A DNA stretch of 64,000 nt from Tragulus kanchil. Lineage: Eukaryota > Chordata > Mammalia > Artiodactyla > Tragulidae. The translations under genes and the position numbers were made by a program. Below, in pieces: positions 1 to 10,577 of this stretch; within the stretch, counting starts at the first letter, position 1; every line of letters begins with the position of its first letter. Below the pieces are notes generated by a model. That model did no database searches, was not told where the DNA came from, and saw only the letters and a list, made by a program, of their open reading frames with translations. The stretch covers positions 250,415,330-250,479,329 of the forward strand of contig JAIOJX010000026.1 in NCBI GenBank assembly GCA_022376925.1. Reading direction: 5' to 3'.

Positions 1-605
1 CTGGCTTATACACAACTACATTTTCACTGTGTCCTTTCATGTCCTTTCCTTGTATGTGCCTTTGGTGAGGGGAGAGGAGGGGTAGGAAGAAGGGAGGGTA
101 AGGTGGGGAGCGGAGAGAGGCACAGAGAGAGAGATCTTTCTCTTCTAAAGCCACTAGTCTCATCATTCTCATCATGAGAGCTCCATCCTCACGACTTAAT
201 TTATCTTAAATCACATTTCAAAGATCCTATCACCAAACACCATCACGTTGGGTATTAGCATTTCAACATATGAATTTTGAGGGATACAAACATTCAGACC
301 ATAGCACCTTATAATGCTTTTGTGTATGTATTGTTGATAATAATATCCCCTCTTTCATTGCTGGTTATAGTAATCTTGTAATTACATATGATTTGCTGGT
401 ATAGTAATCTTTACTATACATAGTAATATGTATAGTAAATACATATATTTTTTGCTTGATTAGGCTAACTGAAAGATTTGTCAATTTTGTTGATCATTTC
501 AATGAACCAACATTCAGTTTTGTTGATTTTCTCCATTGTTTTTCTTTATTTTATTCTATTTTATTTTTAACAGAGTTCCGTTGTTTACCCTACAGCCTGA
601 ATATG

Positions 606-954
606 TATTTGGTATCAGGAATGCTGGCCTCAAAAAATCGACTAGAAAATGTTCTGTCTTCTCTTATGATTTGTAAAAGCTTTCTGATGAACTGGTATTA
701 ATTTTTCTTTATATATTTGATAGAATTCACCAGTGAGGCCATGAAGTTCTGGGGTTTTCTTTGCTGGAACTTTTTTGATTACTAACTTAAGTTGTTTACT
801 TGTTGTATGTCTTTTCAGACTTTTCTATTTCTTCATTAATCAACTTCAGTAGTTTCTGCATTTCATCAAGATTAGAATTTATGCACTTCACATATTTCAT
901 CAAGGTTATCTTCTTTGTTGGCCTATGCTGTAGGCCTTATGTTTTCATCATCTC
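606..954 (-). mobile_element. Old L1 (L1M-type) ORF2 fragment
   Basis: The plus strand reads as the reverse complement of the mammalian L1 ORF2 reverse-transcriptase region, with recognisable phrases such as ggtatcagg..gctggcct and gaattcaccagtgaggcc. It is heavily mutated with no open frame, so it is a dead ancient copy. The same L1 continues at 1394-1649, 1884-1921 and 2186-2860 in consistent order, interrupted by later insertions. Confidence 0.75.
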
Positions 955-1391
955 AGCATACCATAAAAAAATATCATAGACTGGGTAGCTTAAACAATAG
1001 AAATACATTTTTCACAGTTCTGGAGGTTGGAAGATCCAGTACGAAGGTGCCAGACAACCTGGATCCTGGTGAAAGCTCTCTTCCTGGCTTATACACAACT
1101 ACATTTTCACTGTGTCCTTTCATGTCCTTTCCTTGTATGTGCCTTTGGTGAGGGGAGAGGAGGGGTAGGAAGAAGGGAGGGTAAGGTGGGGAGCGGAGAG
1201 AGGCACAGAGAGAGAGATCTTTCTCTTCTAAAGCCACTAGTCTCATCATTCTCATCATGAGAGCTCCATCCTCACGACTTAATTTATCTTAAATCACATT
1301 TCAAAGATCCTATCACCAAACACCATCACGTTGGGTATTAGCATTTCAACATATGAATTTTGAGGGATACAAACATTCAGACCATAGCACC
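955..1391. repeat. Ancient interspersed repeat, class not assigned
   Basis: The block begins near the phrase atagactgggtagcttaaac and ends near caacatatgaattttgaggg. I recognise it as a common dispersed mammalian repeat but cannot name the family safely. It splits the surrounding L1M fragment, so it inserted after that L1. Positions 1-307 are the duplicate of 1084-1390. A purine-rich GGAGAGG stretch sits at about 1148-1222. Confidence 0.5.
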
Positions 1392-1393
1392 TT

Positions 1394-1649
1394 ATAATGC
1401 TTTTGTGTATGTATTGTTGATAATAATATCCCCTCTTTCATTGCTGGTTATAGTAATCTTGTAATTACATATGATTTGCTGGTATAGTAATCTTTACTAT
1501 ACATAGTAATATGTATAGTAAATACATATATTTTTTGCTTGATTAGGCTAACTGAAAGATTTGTCAATTTTGTTGATCATTTCAATGAACCAACATTCAG
1601 TTTTGTTGATTTTCTCCATTGTTTTTCTTTATTTTATTCTATTTTATTT
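1394..1649 (-). mobile_element. Old L1 ORF2 fragment, continuation
   Basis: This resumes the L1M copy left at 954. The phrases aatatcccctctttcattgctgg and gatttgtcaattttgttgat are typical of reverse-complement L1 ORF2. It is duplicated at 311-566. The copy ends in an AT-rich tract where another element is inserted. Confidence 0.7.
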
Positions 1650-1883
1650 TTAACAGAGTTCCGTTGTTTACTGCCATACATCGACCTGAATCCACCATAG
1701 GTATTCGTAGGTTTCTTCCCCTGAAACATTCCCCTATCTCCCTCCCCATCCTACCAGGTCGCCACAGATCTCCTAGTCCCAGAGCATATTCCCCTGCCTC
1801 ACCCCAATGTCCGTAAGACTGTTCTCCATGTCCACCTCTCCATTGCTGCTCTGCATATTCATTTATCAGCACCATCTCATCAC
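1650..1883 (-). mobile_element. L1 3'-UTR-like fragment inserted in L1M
   Basis: A T-rich left edge is followed by aacagagttccgttgtttac and a C-rich tract (cccctatctccctccccatcc), resembling the reverse complement of a ruminant L1 3' UTR. The flanks at about 1620-1650 and 1884-1914 share a degenerate gtttttct..ctattttatt sequence, compatible with a target-site duplication. The family assignment is from memory and only moderately secure. Confidence 0.5.
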
Positions 1884-2860
1884 TGTTTTTCTATTCTCTA
1901 TTTTATTTATTTTTTATACAAATTTTGGCCTCTTTTATTGATTTTTTATCCATTCATTTTTCATCCATCTTTTGTTCTTTGGCCCGTGTGGGCCTCCCAT
2001 CGCAGTGGCCTCTCTTGTCGCAGAACACCAGCGCTGGGTGCATGCGCTCCAGAGTGTTGGCTCCTAACTGGACACACTGGTCCAGCCATTCTGCAGTACA
2101 TGGGATCTTCCTGGGCCAAGGATCAAACTGGTACCCCATGCACTGCAAGGCAGACTCTTTACCCCCTGGACCACCAGGGAAGTCCTCTCTATTTTATTTT
2201 GAGTCCAACTTGTATTATTTCTTTCCTCTTGCTCTAGACTTAATTAACTCTTGTTTTTCTAGTTCCTCTAGGTGGAATATTAGGTTACCATTTGAGATCT
2301 TTTTTTTCATATATAAGCAAATGTAACTACACATTTGCCTTTGGCTCTATCTTCACTGCATCCCATGATATTTGGTATACTGTGTTTTCATTTTCATTCA
2401 TCTTAAAGCATTTTGTAATTTCCTTTGTTATTTCCTTTTCGACCTTCTGATTACTTATGACTAGGTTTAATTTCCATGTATTTGTGAATGTGACACATTT
2501 CTTTGTTATTAGATTATAATTTCATTCCACTGTGGTTAGAGAACATATTACATATGATTTCAATCTTTCAAAAATTATTTACATTTGTTTTATGATCTAA
2601 TATATATTCTGTACTGAAAAGTATGTGTATTGTGTACTTGTTGAATGGAGCCTTCTTTAGGTCTCAGTTAATAGAATTATAATGTCATCTAAGTCTTTTA
2701 TTTGCTTGATGATTTTCTGTCTAGTTCGTCTGCTCATTATTGAACGTCAGATGTAGAAATCTCCAACTGTTATTATTGAATTGGCTATTTTCCCCTTCAG
2801 TTCTGTTAAGCTTTTTATTCACAAGTTTGGAGCTGCCAGGGGCATATATATTTATGATTA
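1884..2860 (-). mobile_element. Old L1 ORF2 fragment, final part
   Basis: This is the third part of the L1M copy, interrupted by a CHR SINE at about 1922-2185. The section 2340-2840 carries the well-known reverse L1 phrase ttccactgtggttagagaaca followed by tctgtctagttcgtctgctc. No frame remains open. The L1 ends where another CHR SINE begins, after 2870. Confidence 0.75.
1922..2185 (-). mobile_element. CHR-type tRNA-derived SINE
   Basis: The tRNA-like head is at the right end (ggaccaccagggaagtcc, with the B-box-like part near ggatcaaactgg), so the element is on the minus strand. The body has the CHR-type segments gtgggcctcccatcgcagtgg and gcgctccagag. The flanks ctctattttattt (about 1896-1908) and ctctattttattt (2187-2199) look like the target-site duplication. 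Confidence 0.8.
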
Positions 2861-2870
2861 TTATATCTTT

Positions 2871-3159
2871 TTTATTTAAAATCTTTTTTTTTTAATTATG
2901 GCCTCTTTTATTGGTTTTTTTATTTATTTATTTTCATCCACCTTTTTATTCTTTGGCTTGTGTGGGTCTCCCATTACAGTAGCCTCTCTCGTTGCAGAGC
3001 ACTGGCTCTGGGCGCATGCACTCCAGAGCGCTGGCTCATAATTAGACACATGGGTCCAGTTGCTCTGTGGCACATGGGATCTTCCCAGACCGGGGATTGA
3101 ACTGGTGCCCCTTGCATTGCAAGGCAGACTCTTTACCCACTGGACCATCAGGGAAGCCC
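2871..3159 (-). mobile_element. CHR-type SINE with perfect 16-bp TSD
   Basis: Minus-strand CHR SINE with its tRNA-like head at the right end (ggaccatcagggaagccc). It is bounded by identical 16-bp repeats tgattattatatcttt at 2855-2870 and 3160-3175. It inserted at the edge of the old L1M copy. A partial duplicate without the left target repeat lies at 4012-4248. Confidence 0.85.
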
Positions 3160-3197
3160 TGATTATTATATCTTTAAAAAAAATTTTAATTATACAT

Positions 3198-3411
3198 TTG
3201 TTAGTCACTCAGTTATGTCTGACTCTGCAACTCTGTAGACTATAGCCTACCAGGCTCCTTTGACCATGGGACTTCCCAGACAAGAATACTGGAGTGGGCT
3301 GCCATTTTCTTTCTTCAGGACATCTTCCCAACCCAGGGATGGAACCTGCATCTTCTGTGTCTTTTGCACTGAAGGTGGATTCTTCACCCACTGAACCACT
3401 GGGGAAGCCCT
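3198..3411 (-). mobile_element. Bov-tA-type SINE
   Basis: Reverse-complement Bov-tA: gttagtcactcagttatgtc at the left, then actggagtgggctgcca and cccaacccagggatgga, ending in the tRNA-like head tgaaccactggggaagccc. It is diverged from consensus, so it is not recent. Its duplicate is at 4287-4500. Confidence 0.85.
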
Positions 3412-4011
3412 GACAGCTGACGTTTGACAAAGGTGTTATGTTAGTTTTTTACCATGAACATTTTAAATAGTATTTAAGAATGTGATAATATAAGCAGAAA
3501 ACAATGATGGCACAAAAGAGAGACAAGTTAATTGATGGAGGAAGGTTCTGAAGAGATGGGAGAAAATGCTATTCAGGCTCTGCCAGAAAGGGTCTGATTG
3601 GCCTCATTAGATGTGATCCGGCCAAGAGGCCCTGACAGGTAGACTCTCATATTCTGACTCCTTGGCAGTTACCTTATGGATAGCTGCTTTTGGCTCAGAC
3701 ACTAATCATTTGTCTAATTATTTATGGCTAGGGTCTTGGGTTGTATTACTCTAGATTTGGGGAGAAGGCTACAGGTAATAGAAGATATAGTTCAAAGAGA
3801 CTGAAACATAAATCTGAAGTCCAAGCAGCTCCATAGCATCTTCAAGGTCCCAGGTTCTTTCCATCATTCTACTCTGTTACCCTCAGACTTTTGTCTTACT
3901 CTCTTAGGTTGATTCTTATAACTACCTCAAGATAAATGATACTGTCCATGAGGTCACATTCAAAAAGTTATGTCAGGAAACAGAAAACGGAGGTTTCTCC
4001 TCGCATGTCTC
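3412..4011. other. Anonymous sequence, no gene seen
   Basis: About 600 bp with no repeat family, long frame or signal that I recognise. It is repeated at 4501-5100 and contains both substitutions that separate the two copies of duplication 2. Confidence 0.6.
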
Positions 4012-4500
4012 TTTATTTATTTTCATCCACCTTTTTATTCTTTGGCTTGTGTGGGTCTCCCATTACAGTAGCCTCTCTCGTTGCAGAGCACTGGCTCTGG
4101 GCGCATGCACTCCAGAGCGCTGGCTCATAATTAGACACATGGGTCCAGTTGCTCTGTGGCACATGGGATCTTCCCAGACCGGGGATTGAACTGGTGCCCC
4201 TTGCATTGCAAGGCAGACTCTTTACCCACTGGACCATCAGGGAAGCCCTGATTATTATATCTTTAAAAAAAATTTTAATTATACATTTGTTAGTCACTCA
4301 GTTATGTCTGACTCTGCAACTCTGTAGACTATAGCCTACCAGGCTCCTTTGACCATGGGACTTCCCAGACAAGAATACTGGAGTGGGCTGCCATTTTCTT
4401 TCTTCAGGACATCTTCCCAACCCAGGGATGGAACCTGCATCTTCTGTGTCTTTTGCACTGAAGGTGGATTCTTCACCCACTGAACCACTGGGGAAGCCCT
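4012..4500 (-). mobile_element. Second copy of the CHR + Bov-tA pair
   Basis: The CHR part (4012-4248) and the Bov-tA part (4287-4500) are identical in order and base sequence to 2923-3159 and 3198-3411. The CHR tail is cut at the duplication junction and lacks its left target-site repeat, showing that this is not an independent insertion. Confidence 0.9.
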
Positions 4501-5105
4501 GACAGCTGACGTTTGACAAAGGTGTTATGTTAGTTTTTTACCATGAACATTTTAAATAGTATTTAAGAATGTGATAATATAAGCAGAAAACAATGATGGC
4601 ACAAAAGAGAGACAAGTTAATTGATGGAGGAAGGTTCTGAAGAGATGGGAGAAAATGCTATTCAGGCTCTGCCAGAAAGGGTCTGATTGGCCTCATTAGA
4701 TGTGATCCAGCCAAGAGGCCCTGACAGGTAGACTCTCATATTCTGACTCCTTGGCAGTTACCTTATGGATAGCTGCTTTTGGCTCAGATACTAATCATTT
4801 GTCTAATTATTTATGGCTAGGGTCTTGGGTTGTATTACTCTAGATTTGGGGAGAAGGCTACAGGTAATAGAAGATATAGTTCAAAGAGACTGAAACATAA
4901 ATCTGAAGTCCAAGCAGCTCCATAGCATCTTCAAGGTCCCAGGTTCTTTCCATCATTCTACTCTGTTACCCTCAGACTTTTGTCTTACTCTCTTAGGTTG
5001 ATTCTTATAACTACCTCAAGATAAATGATACTGTCCATGAGGTCACATTCAAAAAGTTATGTCAGGAAACAGAAAACGGAGGTTTCTCCTCGCATGTCTC
5101 TTTAT

Positions 5106-5490
5106 CTGAAGTCCCACAGCAGACTTCTGAAATGGTTAGAATCTCATCATAAGTTCAGTCAACAACAAGGATTATTTCAGGTATGTTGTTTAAATTTTCT
5201 GAGCATCAGGGTCCTCAAATGTTAAACAGGCAGCCTAGAAAATATCTCAAGATTATAATAAAGAATAAAAGACAAAATTCTATTAAGTGTATAGCACAGT
5301 TCTAGACTCATAGAACCTCTTTTCATCTACTCTATTCTCCACACTGTGCTTAGAGTTCATTTTCTAAAAAGCAAACTTGAGGCTCTTCTCCCATTTTTAA
5401 ATGGAGACGGGAGAAAAAGCACTTAGATGTCTATAGGATAAAGTATGGATGGGAAATTAACAGTATCTACAAGACTACTCATGTGAAGGG
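5106..5490. other. Anonymous sequence, no gene seen
   Basis: Mildly AT-rich unique-looking stretch between duplication 2 and a LINE-like block. No coding or RNA signal is recognised. Confidence 0.55.
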
Positions 5491-6069
5491 CTTCCCAAAC
5501 CGGTGGAGTAGAAGAACACGCACTCATCTTCTCCTGCAAGAACACCAAATCACAAATAGCTGCTGAACAACTATTGACAGGAGAATCTTGGAACCCACCA
5601 AAAAAAAAAGGGTATCTCATGACCAAGGGCAAAGGAGAAGTCACAACAAGATGGTAGGAGGAGTGCAATCACATTTAAAATCAAACCTCATACCCTCCAG
5701 AGATGTTTGAAGGGCACATACAAAACGTTGTACACAGCAGGACCATGGGGAAGGAGTAGTGAACCCCACAAAAGACTAAGTCAGATCTGCCTTTGAGTGT
5801 TTGAGGGTCTCCTGCAGAAGCATGAGTCAACAGTGGCCTGCCACAGGGACACAGACTATGGCCACACCCGTCTTGGGAGGGGTACTGTGCGGCATAAGTT
5901 CTCTTGAAGAAGGTCACCATTAGCTCCACTACACAGCCGCTGAGTGGGTGATTCACAAACTGGAGAACAATTATACCAAAAAGTTCACACACTTCTGCAA
6001 AAGTTCTAGACTTGACAACAGACTTCTCAATCTGGGGATCCTACAAAGGGACTGAGGATCTTCAGGGAA
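5490..6069 (+). mobile_element. Ruminant LINE 5'-region-like sequence
   Basis: Phrases such as gcactcatcttctcctgcaag, acaagatggtaggaggagtg and gaaggtcaccattagctcc are common in ruminant dispersed repeats; I associate them with the 5' untranslated part of ruminant L1. No frame is conserved. It directly abuts BovB sequence at about 6070, so two elements are juxtaposed. Positions 5607-6069 recur at 6701-7163. Confidence 0.5.
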
Positions 6070-7780
6070 AGCCTTCCTAAGTGAACAATGCAAAAAAATA
6101 GGGGGAGGAAAACAACAGAATGAAAAAGACTAGAGATCTCTACAGGGAAATTAGAGATACCAAGGGAACATTTCAAGTAAAAATGGGCACAGTAAAGGAA
6201 AGAAATGGTATGGACCTAACAGAAGCAGATGATATTAAGAAGAGATGGCAAGAATATGCAGAAGAACTATATAAGAAAGATCTTAATGACTTGCATAAGC
6301 ACAATGCTGTGATCACTTACCTAGAGCTAGACATCCTGGACTGTAAAGTCAAGTGGGCCTTAGCATACATCAGTACAAGCGAAGTTAGTGGAGGTGATGG
6401 AATTTCAGTTAAGCTATTTCAAATATTAAAAGATGATGCAGCTAAAGTGCTACTACACTCAATATACCAGCAAATTTGGAAAACTCAGCAGTGGCCATAA
6501 AGAAAGGTCTGTTTTCATTCAAATCCCCAAAAATGTCAATGCCAAAGAATCTTCAAACTACCACACCATTGCACTCATTTCACATGCTAGCAAAGGCATG
6601 CTCAAAATCCTCCAAGCTAGTCTTCAACAGTATGTGAACCAAAAACTTCCAGATGTACAAGCTGAATTTAGAAAAGGCAGAGGAACAATTCCCCAAGCAT
6701 AAAGGGTATCTCATGACCAAGGGCAAAGGAGAAGTCACAACAAGATGGTAGGAGGAGTGCAATCACATTTAAAATCAAACCTCATACCCTCCAGAGATGT
6801 TTGAAGGGCACATACAAAACGTTGTACACAGCAGGACCATGGGGAAGGAGTAGTGAACCCCACAAAAGACTAAGTCAGATCTGCCTTTGAGTGTTTGAGG
6901 GTCTCCTGCAGAAGCATGAGTCAACAGTGGCCTGCCACAGGGACACAGACTATGGCCACACCCGTCTTGGGAGGGGTACTGTGCGGCATAAGTTCTCTTG
7001 AAGAAGGTCACCATTAGCTCCACTACACAGCCGCTGAGTGGGTGATTCACAAACTGGAGAACAATTATACCAAAAAGTTCACACACTTCTGCAAAAGTTC
7101 TAGACTTGACAACAGACTTCTCAATCTGGGGATCCTACAAAGGGACTGAGGATCTTCAGGGAAAGCCTTCCTAAGTGAACAATGCAAAAAAATAGGGGGA
7201 GGAAAACAACAGAATGAAAAAGACTAGAGATCTCTACAGGGAAATTAGAGATACCAAGGGAACATTTCAAGTAAAAATGGGCACAGTAAAGGAAAGAAAT
7301 GGTATGGACCTAACAGAAGCAGATGATATTAAGAAGAGATGGCAAGAATATGCAGAAGAACTATATAAGAAAGATCTTAATGACTTGCATAAGCACAATG
7401 CTGTGATCACTTACCTAGAGCTAGACATCCTGGACTGTAAAGTCAAGTGGGCCTTAGCATACATCAGTACAAGCGAAGTTAGTGGAGGTGATGGAATTTC
7501 AGTTAAGCTATTTCAAATATTAAAAGATGATGCAGCTAAAGTGCTACTACACTCAATATACCAGCAAATTTGGAAAACTCAGCAGTGGCCATAAAGAAAG
7601 GTCTGTTTTCATTCAAATCCCCAAAAATGTCAATGCCAAAGAATCTTCAAACTACCACACCATTGCACTCATTTCACATGCTAGCAAAGGCATGCTCAAA
7701 ATCCTCCAAGCTAGTCTTCAACAGTATGTGAACCAAAAACTTCCAGATGTACAAGCTGAATTTAGAAAAGGCAGAGGAAC
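5607..7780. repeat. Tandem duplication 3 (period 1094)
   Basis: Left copy 5607-6686, right copy 6701-7780, no internal indel seen. A 14-bp filler (6687-6700, aattccccaagcat) separates them. It closely resembles aattgccaacat, which follows a few bases after the right copy ends (7790-7801), as if a low-quality continuation had been left in place. Confidence 0.95.
6070..6686 (+). pseudogene. BovB LINE fragment, first partial copy
   Basis: BovB (RTE-clade) sequence covering the linker before, and the start of, the reverse-transcriptase domain. The frame at 6120-6500 reads a BovB-like stretch (KKRWQEYAEELYKKDLND, then a segment ending KTQQWP) and then shifts frame into 6433-6702. It is cut by the duplication junction at 6686. 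It is a truncated, inactive retrotransposon remnant, not a host gene. Confidence 0.85.
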
Positions 7781-8472
7781 CAGAGATTAAATTGCCAACA
7801 TCCACTGAATCATAAAAAAAGCAAGAGAATTCCAGAAAAACATCTATTTCGGCTTCATTGACTACATTAAAGTCTTTGTCTGTGTAGATCACAACAAACT
7901 GTGGAAAATTCTGAAAGAGATGGGAATACCAGACCACCTTACCTACCTCCTGAGAAACCTGTATGCAGGACAAGAAGCAACAGTTAGAACTGGACATGGA
8001 AAAACTGACTGGTTCAAAATTGGGAAAGGAGTATATCAAGGTTGTATATTGTCACCTTGCTTATTTAACTTCTATGCGGAGAACATCCATGTGAAATGCC
8101 AGGCTGGATGACTCCAAAGCTGGTGTCAAGACTGCCAGGAGAAATATGAATAACCTCAGATGTGTAGATGACACCACTCTTATGGCAGAAAAAGAAGAGA
8201 AACTAAAGAGCCTAAAGCTGGCCTAAAACTCAACATTCAAAAAACTAAGATCACAGCATCAGGTCTCATCACTTCATGGCAACTAGACGGACAAATAATA
8301 GAAACAGTGGCAGATTATTTTCTTGGGCTCCTAAATCACCGTGGATGGTGACTGCACCCATGAAATTAAGACACTTGCTCCTTTTAAGGAAAGTTATGAC
8401 AAACCTAGACAAAGTATTCAAAAGCAGAGATATCACTTTGCCAACAAAGGCATGTATAGTCAATGCTGTGGT
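7164..8472 (+). pseudogene. BovB LINE fragment, second partial copy
   Basis: This repeats 6070-6686 (as 7164-7780) and continues downstream through the reverse-transcriptase core. The frame 7920-8111 reads GIPDHLTYLLRNLYAGQEAT, then a KGVYQGCILSPCLFNFY-type RT motif. Further on, the catalytic box normally reading YADD appears as CVDD at about 8162-8173 in another frame. Several frameshifts and stops are present. It is interrupted at about 8466 by duplication 4. Confidence 0.85.
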
Positions 8473-9538
8473 CACTTACCTAGAGCTAGACATCCTGGAC
8501 TGTAAAGTCAAGTGGGCCTTAGCATACATCAGTACAAGCGAAGTTAGTGGAGGTGATGGAATTTCAGTTAAGCTATTTCAAATATTAAAAGATGATGCAG
8601 CTAAAGTGCTACTACACTCAATATACCAGCAAATTTGGAAAACTCAGCAGTGGCCATAAAGAAAGGTCTGTTTTCATTCAAATCCCCAAAAATGTCAATG
8701 CCAAAGAATCTTCAAACTACCACACCATTGCACTCATTTCACATGCTAGCAAAGGCATGCTCAAAATCCTCCAAGCTAGTCTTCAACAGTATGTGAACCA
8801 AAAACTTCCAGATGTACAAGCTGAATTTAGAAAAGGCAGAGGAACCAGAGATTAAATTGCCAACATCCACTGAATCATAAAAAAAGCAAGAGAATTCCAG
8901 AAAAACATCTATTTCGGCTTCATTGACTACATTAAAGTCTTTGTCTGTGTAGATCACAACAAACTGTGGAAAATTCTGAAAGAGATGGGAATACCAGACC
9001 ACCTTACCTACCTCCTGAGAAACCTGTATGCAGGACAAGAAGCAACAGTTAGAACTGGACATGGAAAAACTGACTGGTTCAAAATTTGGGAAAGGAGTAT
9101 ATCAAGGTTGTATATTGTCACCTTGCTTATTTAACTTCTATGCGGAGAACATCCATGTGAAATGCCAGGCTGGATGACTCCAAAGCTGGTGTCAAGACTG
9201 CCAGGAGAAATATGAATAACCTCAGATGTGTAGATGACACCACTCTTATGGCAGAAAAAGAAGAGAAACTAAAGAGCCTAAAGCTGGCCTAAAACTCAAC
9301 ATTCAAAAAACTAAGATCACAGCATCAGGTCTCATCACTTCATGGCAACTAGACGGACAAATAATAGAAACAGTGGCAGATTATTTTCTTGGGCTCCTAA
9401 ATCACCGTGGATGGTGACTGCACCCATGAAATTAAGACACTTGCTCCTTTTAAGGAAAGTTATGACAAACCTAGACAAAGTATTCAAAAGCAGAGATATC
9501 ACTTTGCCAACAAAGGCATGTATAGTCAATGCTGTGGT
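7396..9538. repeat. Tandem duplication 4 (period 1065-1066)
   Basis: Left copy 7396-8472, right copy 8461-9538, sharing a 12-bp caatgctgtggt at the joint (the left end has a instead of the second g). The joint connects two points of BovB about 1.07 kb apart. One single-base homopolymer change (aaattggg near 8020, aaatttggg near 9085) shifts the offset by one. The segment 7396-7780 therefore exists three times: 6302-6686, 7396-7780 and 8461-8845. Confidence 0.95.
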
Positions 9539-9960
9539 TTTTCTAGTAGCCATGTATGGATGTGAGAAATGAACCACAAAGAAGGCTGGGCACTGAAGAA
9601 CTGTTTTCAAACTGTGGTGTTGAAGAAAACTCCTGAGAGTCCCTGGGACTGCAAGCAGATCAAACCATTCAATCCTAAAGGAGATCAACCCTGAATATTC
9701 ATTGGAAGGACTGATGCTGAAGCTCCAATACTTTGGCCACCTGATGTGAAGAGCTTACCCATTGGAAAAGACCCCGATACTGGGAAAAATAGAAGGATAA
9801 GGAGATAGCAGAGGATGAGATGGCTGATGGCATTACCGACTAAATGGACATGAGTTTGAGTAAGTTCTGTAAGATGGTGAAGGGCAGGCAAGCCTGGCGT
9901 GCTGCAGTCCATGGGGTCACAAACAGTTGGGTACAACTGAGCAACCGAACTGAACTGACT
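8461..9960 (+). pseudogene. BovB LINE 3' part, third copy reaching the true 3' end
   Basis: This repeats the RT section of 7396-8472 and then runs on to the BovB 3' end: gtttttctagtagccatgtatgg, the leucine/arginine-rich C-terminal region, and the terminal ggggtcacaaacagttgg..actgaactgaact. The YADD-to-CVDD change recurs at about 9228-9239. Without duplications 3 and 4, one 5'-truncated plus-strand BovB of about 1.7 kb would remain. Confidence 0.85.
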
Positions 9961-10577
9961 CATGTGTAAGAAATTAATATAATTGCCTTGACTCTGGGGA
10001 TGTGAGGTTCCTGTGAGCTTGACAGGAACCAAAGTGTCAGAGTGTTCTACCTCCATAAGAGGGATTCCAGTGCCCAGGGTGGGAATCCAGGCACAGATAA
10101 GAGTACAGGTACTGATGTATGTGCTTGGGTGATAAATTGGGTGAACCTTCACAGTGATTTATTCTGATACCAACTCTATCCTTTATAGAATGGCCCTGTG
10201 CTCTGCCACAGCCTTGACTCTGAGCCACAACAGTAAATCATAACGTTCTTTGAGCTCTAAAGAGAGTGCTAACATGAATACTAAATAGTATTTGTGCTAT
10301 ATGACTCAATAAAAAAATATATACCATGCATTATCAAATGCAGTATGCTCCCTCTAGAAGCAAATTTCCCATCTAGACTCTCCTTTTGCTGATCTCAGTA
10401 GACACAGTGCCATCTACTGAAAATGAAGCACCAATAACCATGGTACCCCCAGGGATTCCCAGGAGAGCCTCCCTCTCTGTGGGCTCCCTGTCTCACCCAC
10501 CTCCCAGATGGAGTGGAGGGAGTAGGCGGAATCCACAGGCTGTTCTCCCGTCACAAACTGTAATGCATCTGTTCCCT
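9961..10577. other. Anonymous sequence, no gene seen
   Basis: Unique-looking stretch downstream of the BovB 3' end. It contains one candidate CTCF core (10407-10420) and short overlapping frames without recognisable domains. Confidence 0.55.
10407..10420 (-). promoter_or_regulatory. Candidate CTCF core motif
   Basis: The reverse complement reads tcagtagatggcac, matching 13 of 14 positions of the CTCF core CCASYAGRKGGCRS by eye. Sequence match only; occupancy cannot be inferred. Confidence 0.3.

Larger units (their letters stand above)
1..1671. repeat. Tandem duplication 1 (period 1083)
   Basis: Positions 1-588 match 1084-1671 at a constant offset of 1083 with no indel that I can see. The left copy begins before the window. 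The junction lies at 588/589; just after it (about 589-605) the text resembles a corrupted form of what follows the right copy at 1672, and then it becomes ordinary L1 sequence. The run 589-1671 reads in the natural L1 order, so the left piece is the extra one in this reading. Probable assembly duplication. Confidence 0.9.
2923..5105. repeat. Tandem duplication 2 (period 1089)
   Basis: Left copy 2923-4016, right copy 4012-5105, overlapping in a 5-bp shared tttat. No indel is seen, but there are two transitions: G3620/A4709 and C3700/T4789. Each copy carries most of a CHR SINE, a Bov-tA SINE and about 600 bp of anonymous sequence. The two clean transitions in the interior look like allelic differences rather than errors. 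Confidence 0.95.

Noticed and set aside
2923..5105. Paired ~1.1-kb direct repeats as LTRs of an endogenous retrovirus
   Set aside because: The copies abut directly with no internal region, carry SINEs, lack TG...CA ends and primer-binding sites, and each pair is different. I saw no retroviral coding motif in the window.
6120..9960. Functional reverse-transcriptase gene or a retron-like system
   Set aside because: The sequence is BovB with frameshifts, stops and an altered catalytic box, and it is disrupted by two tandem duplications.
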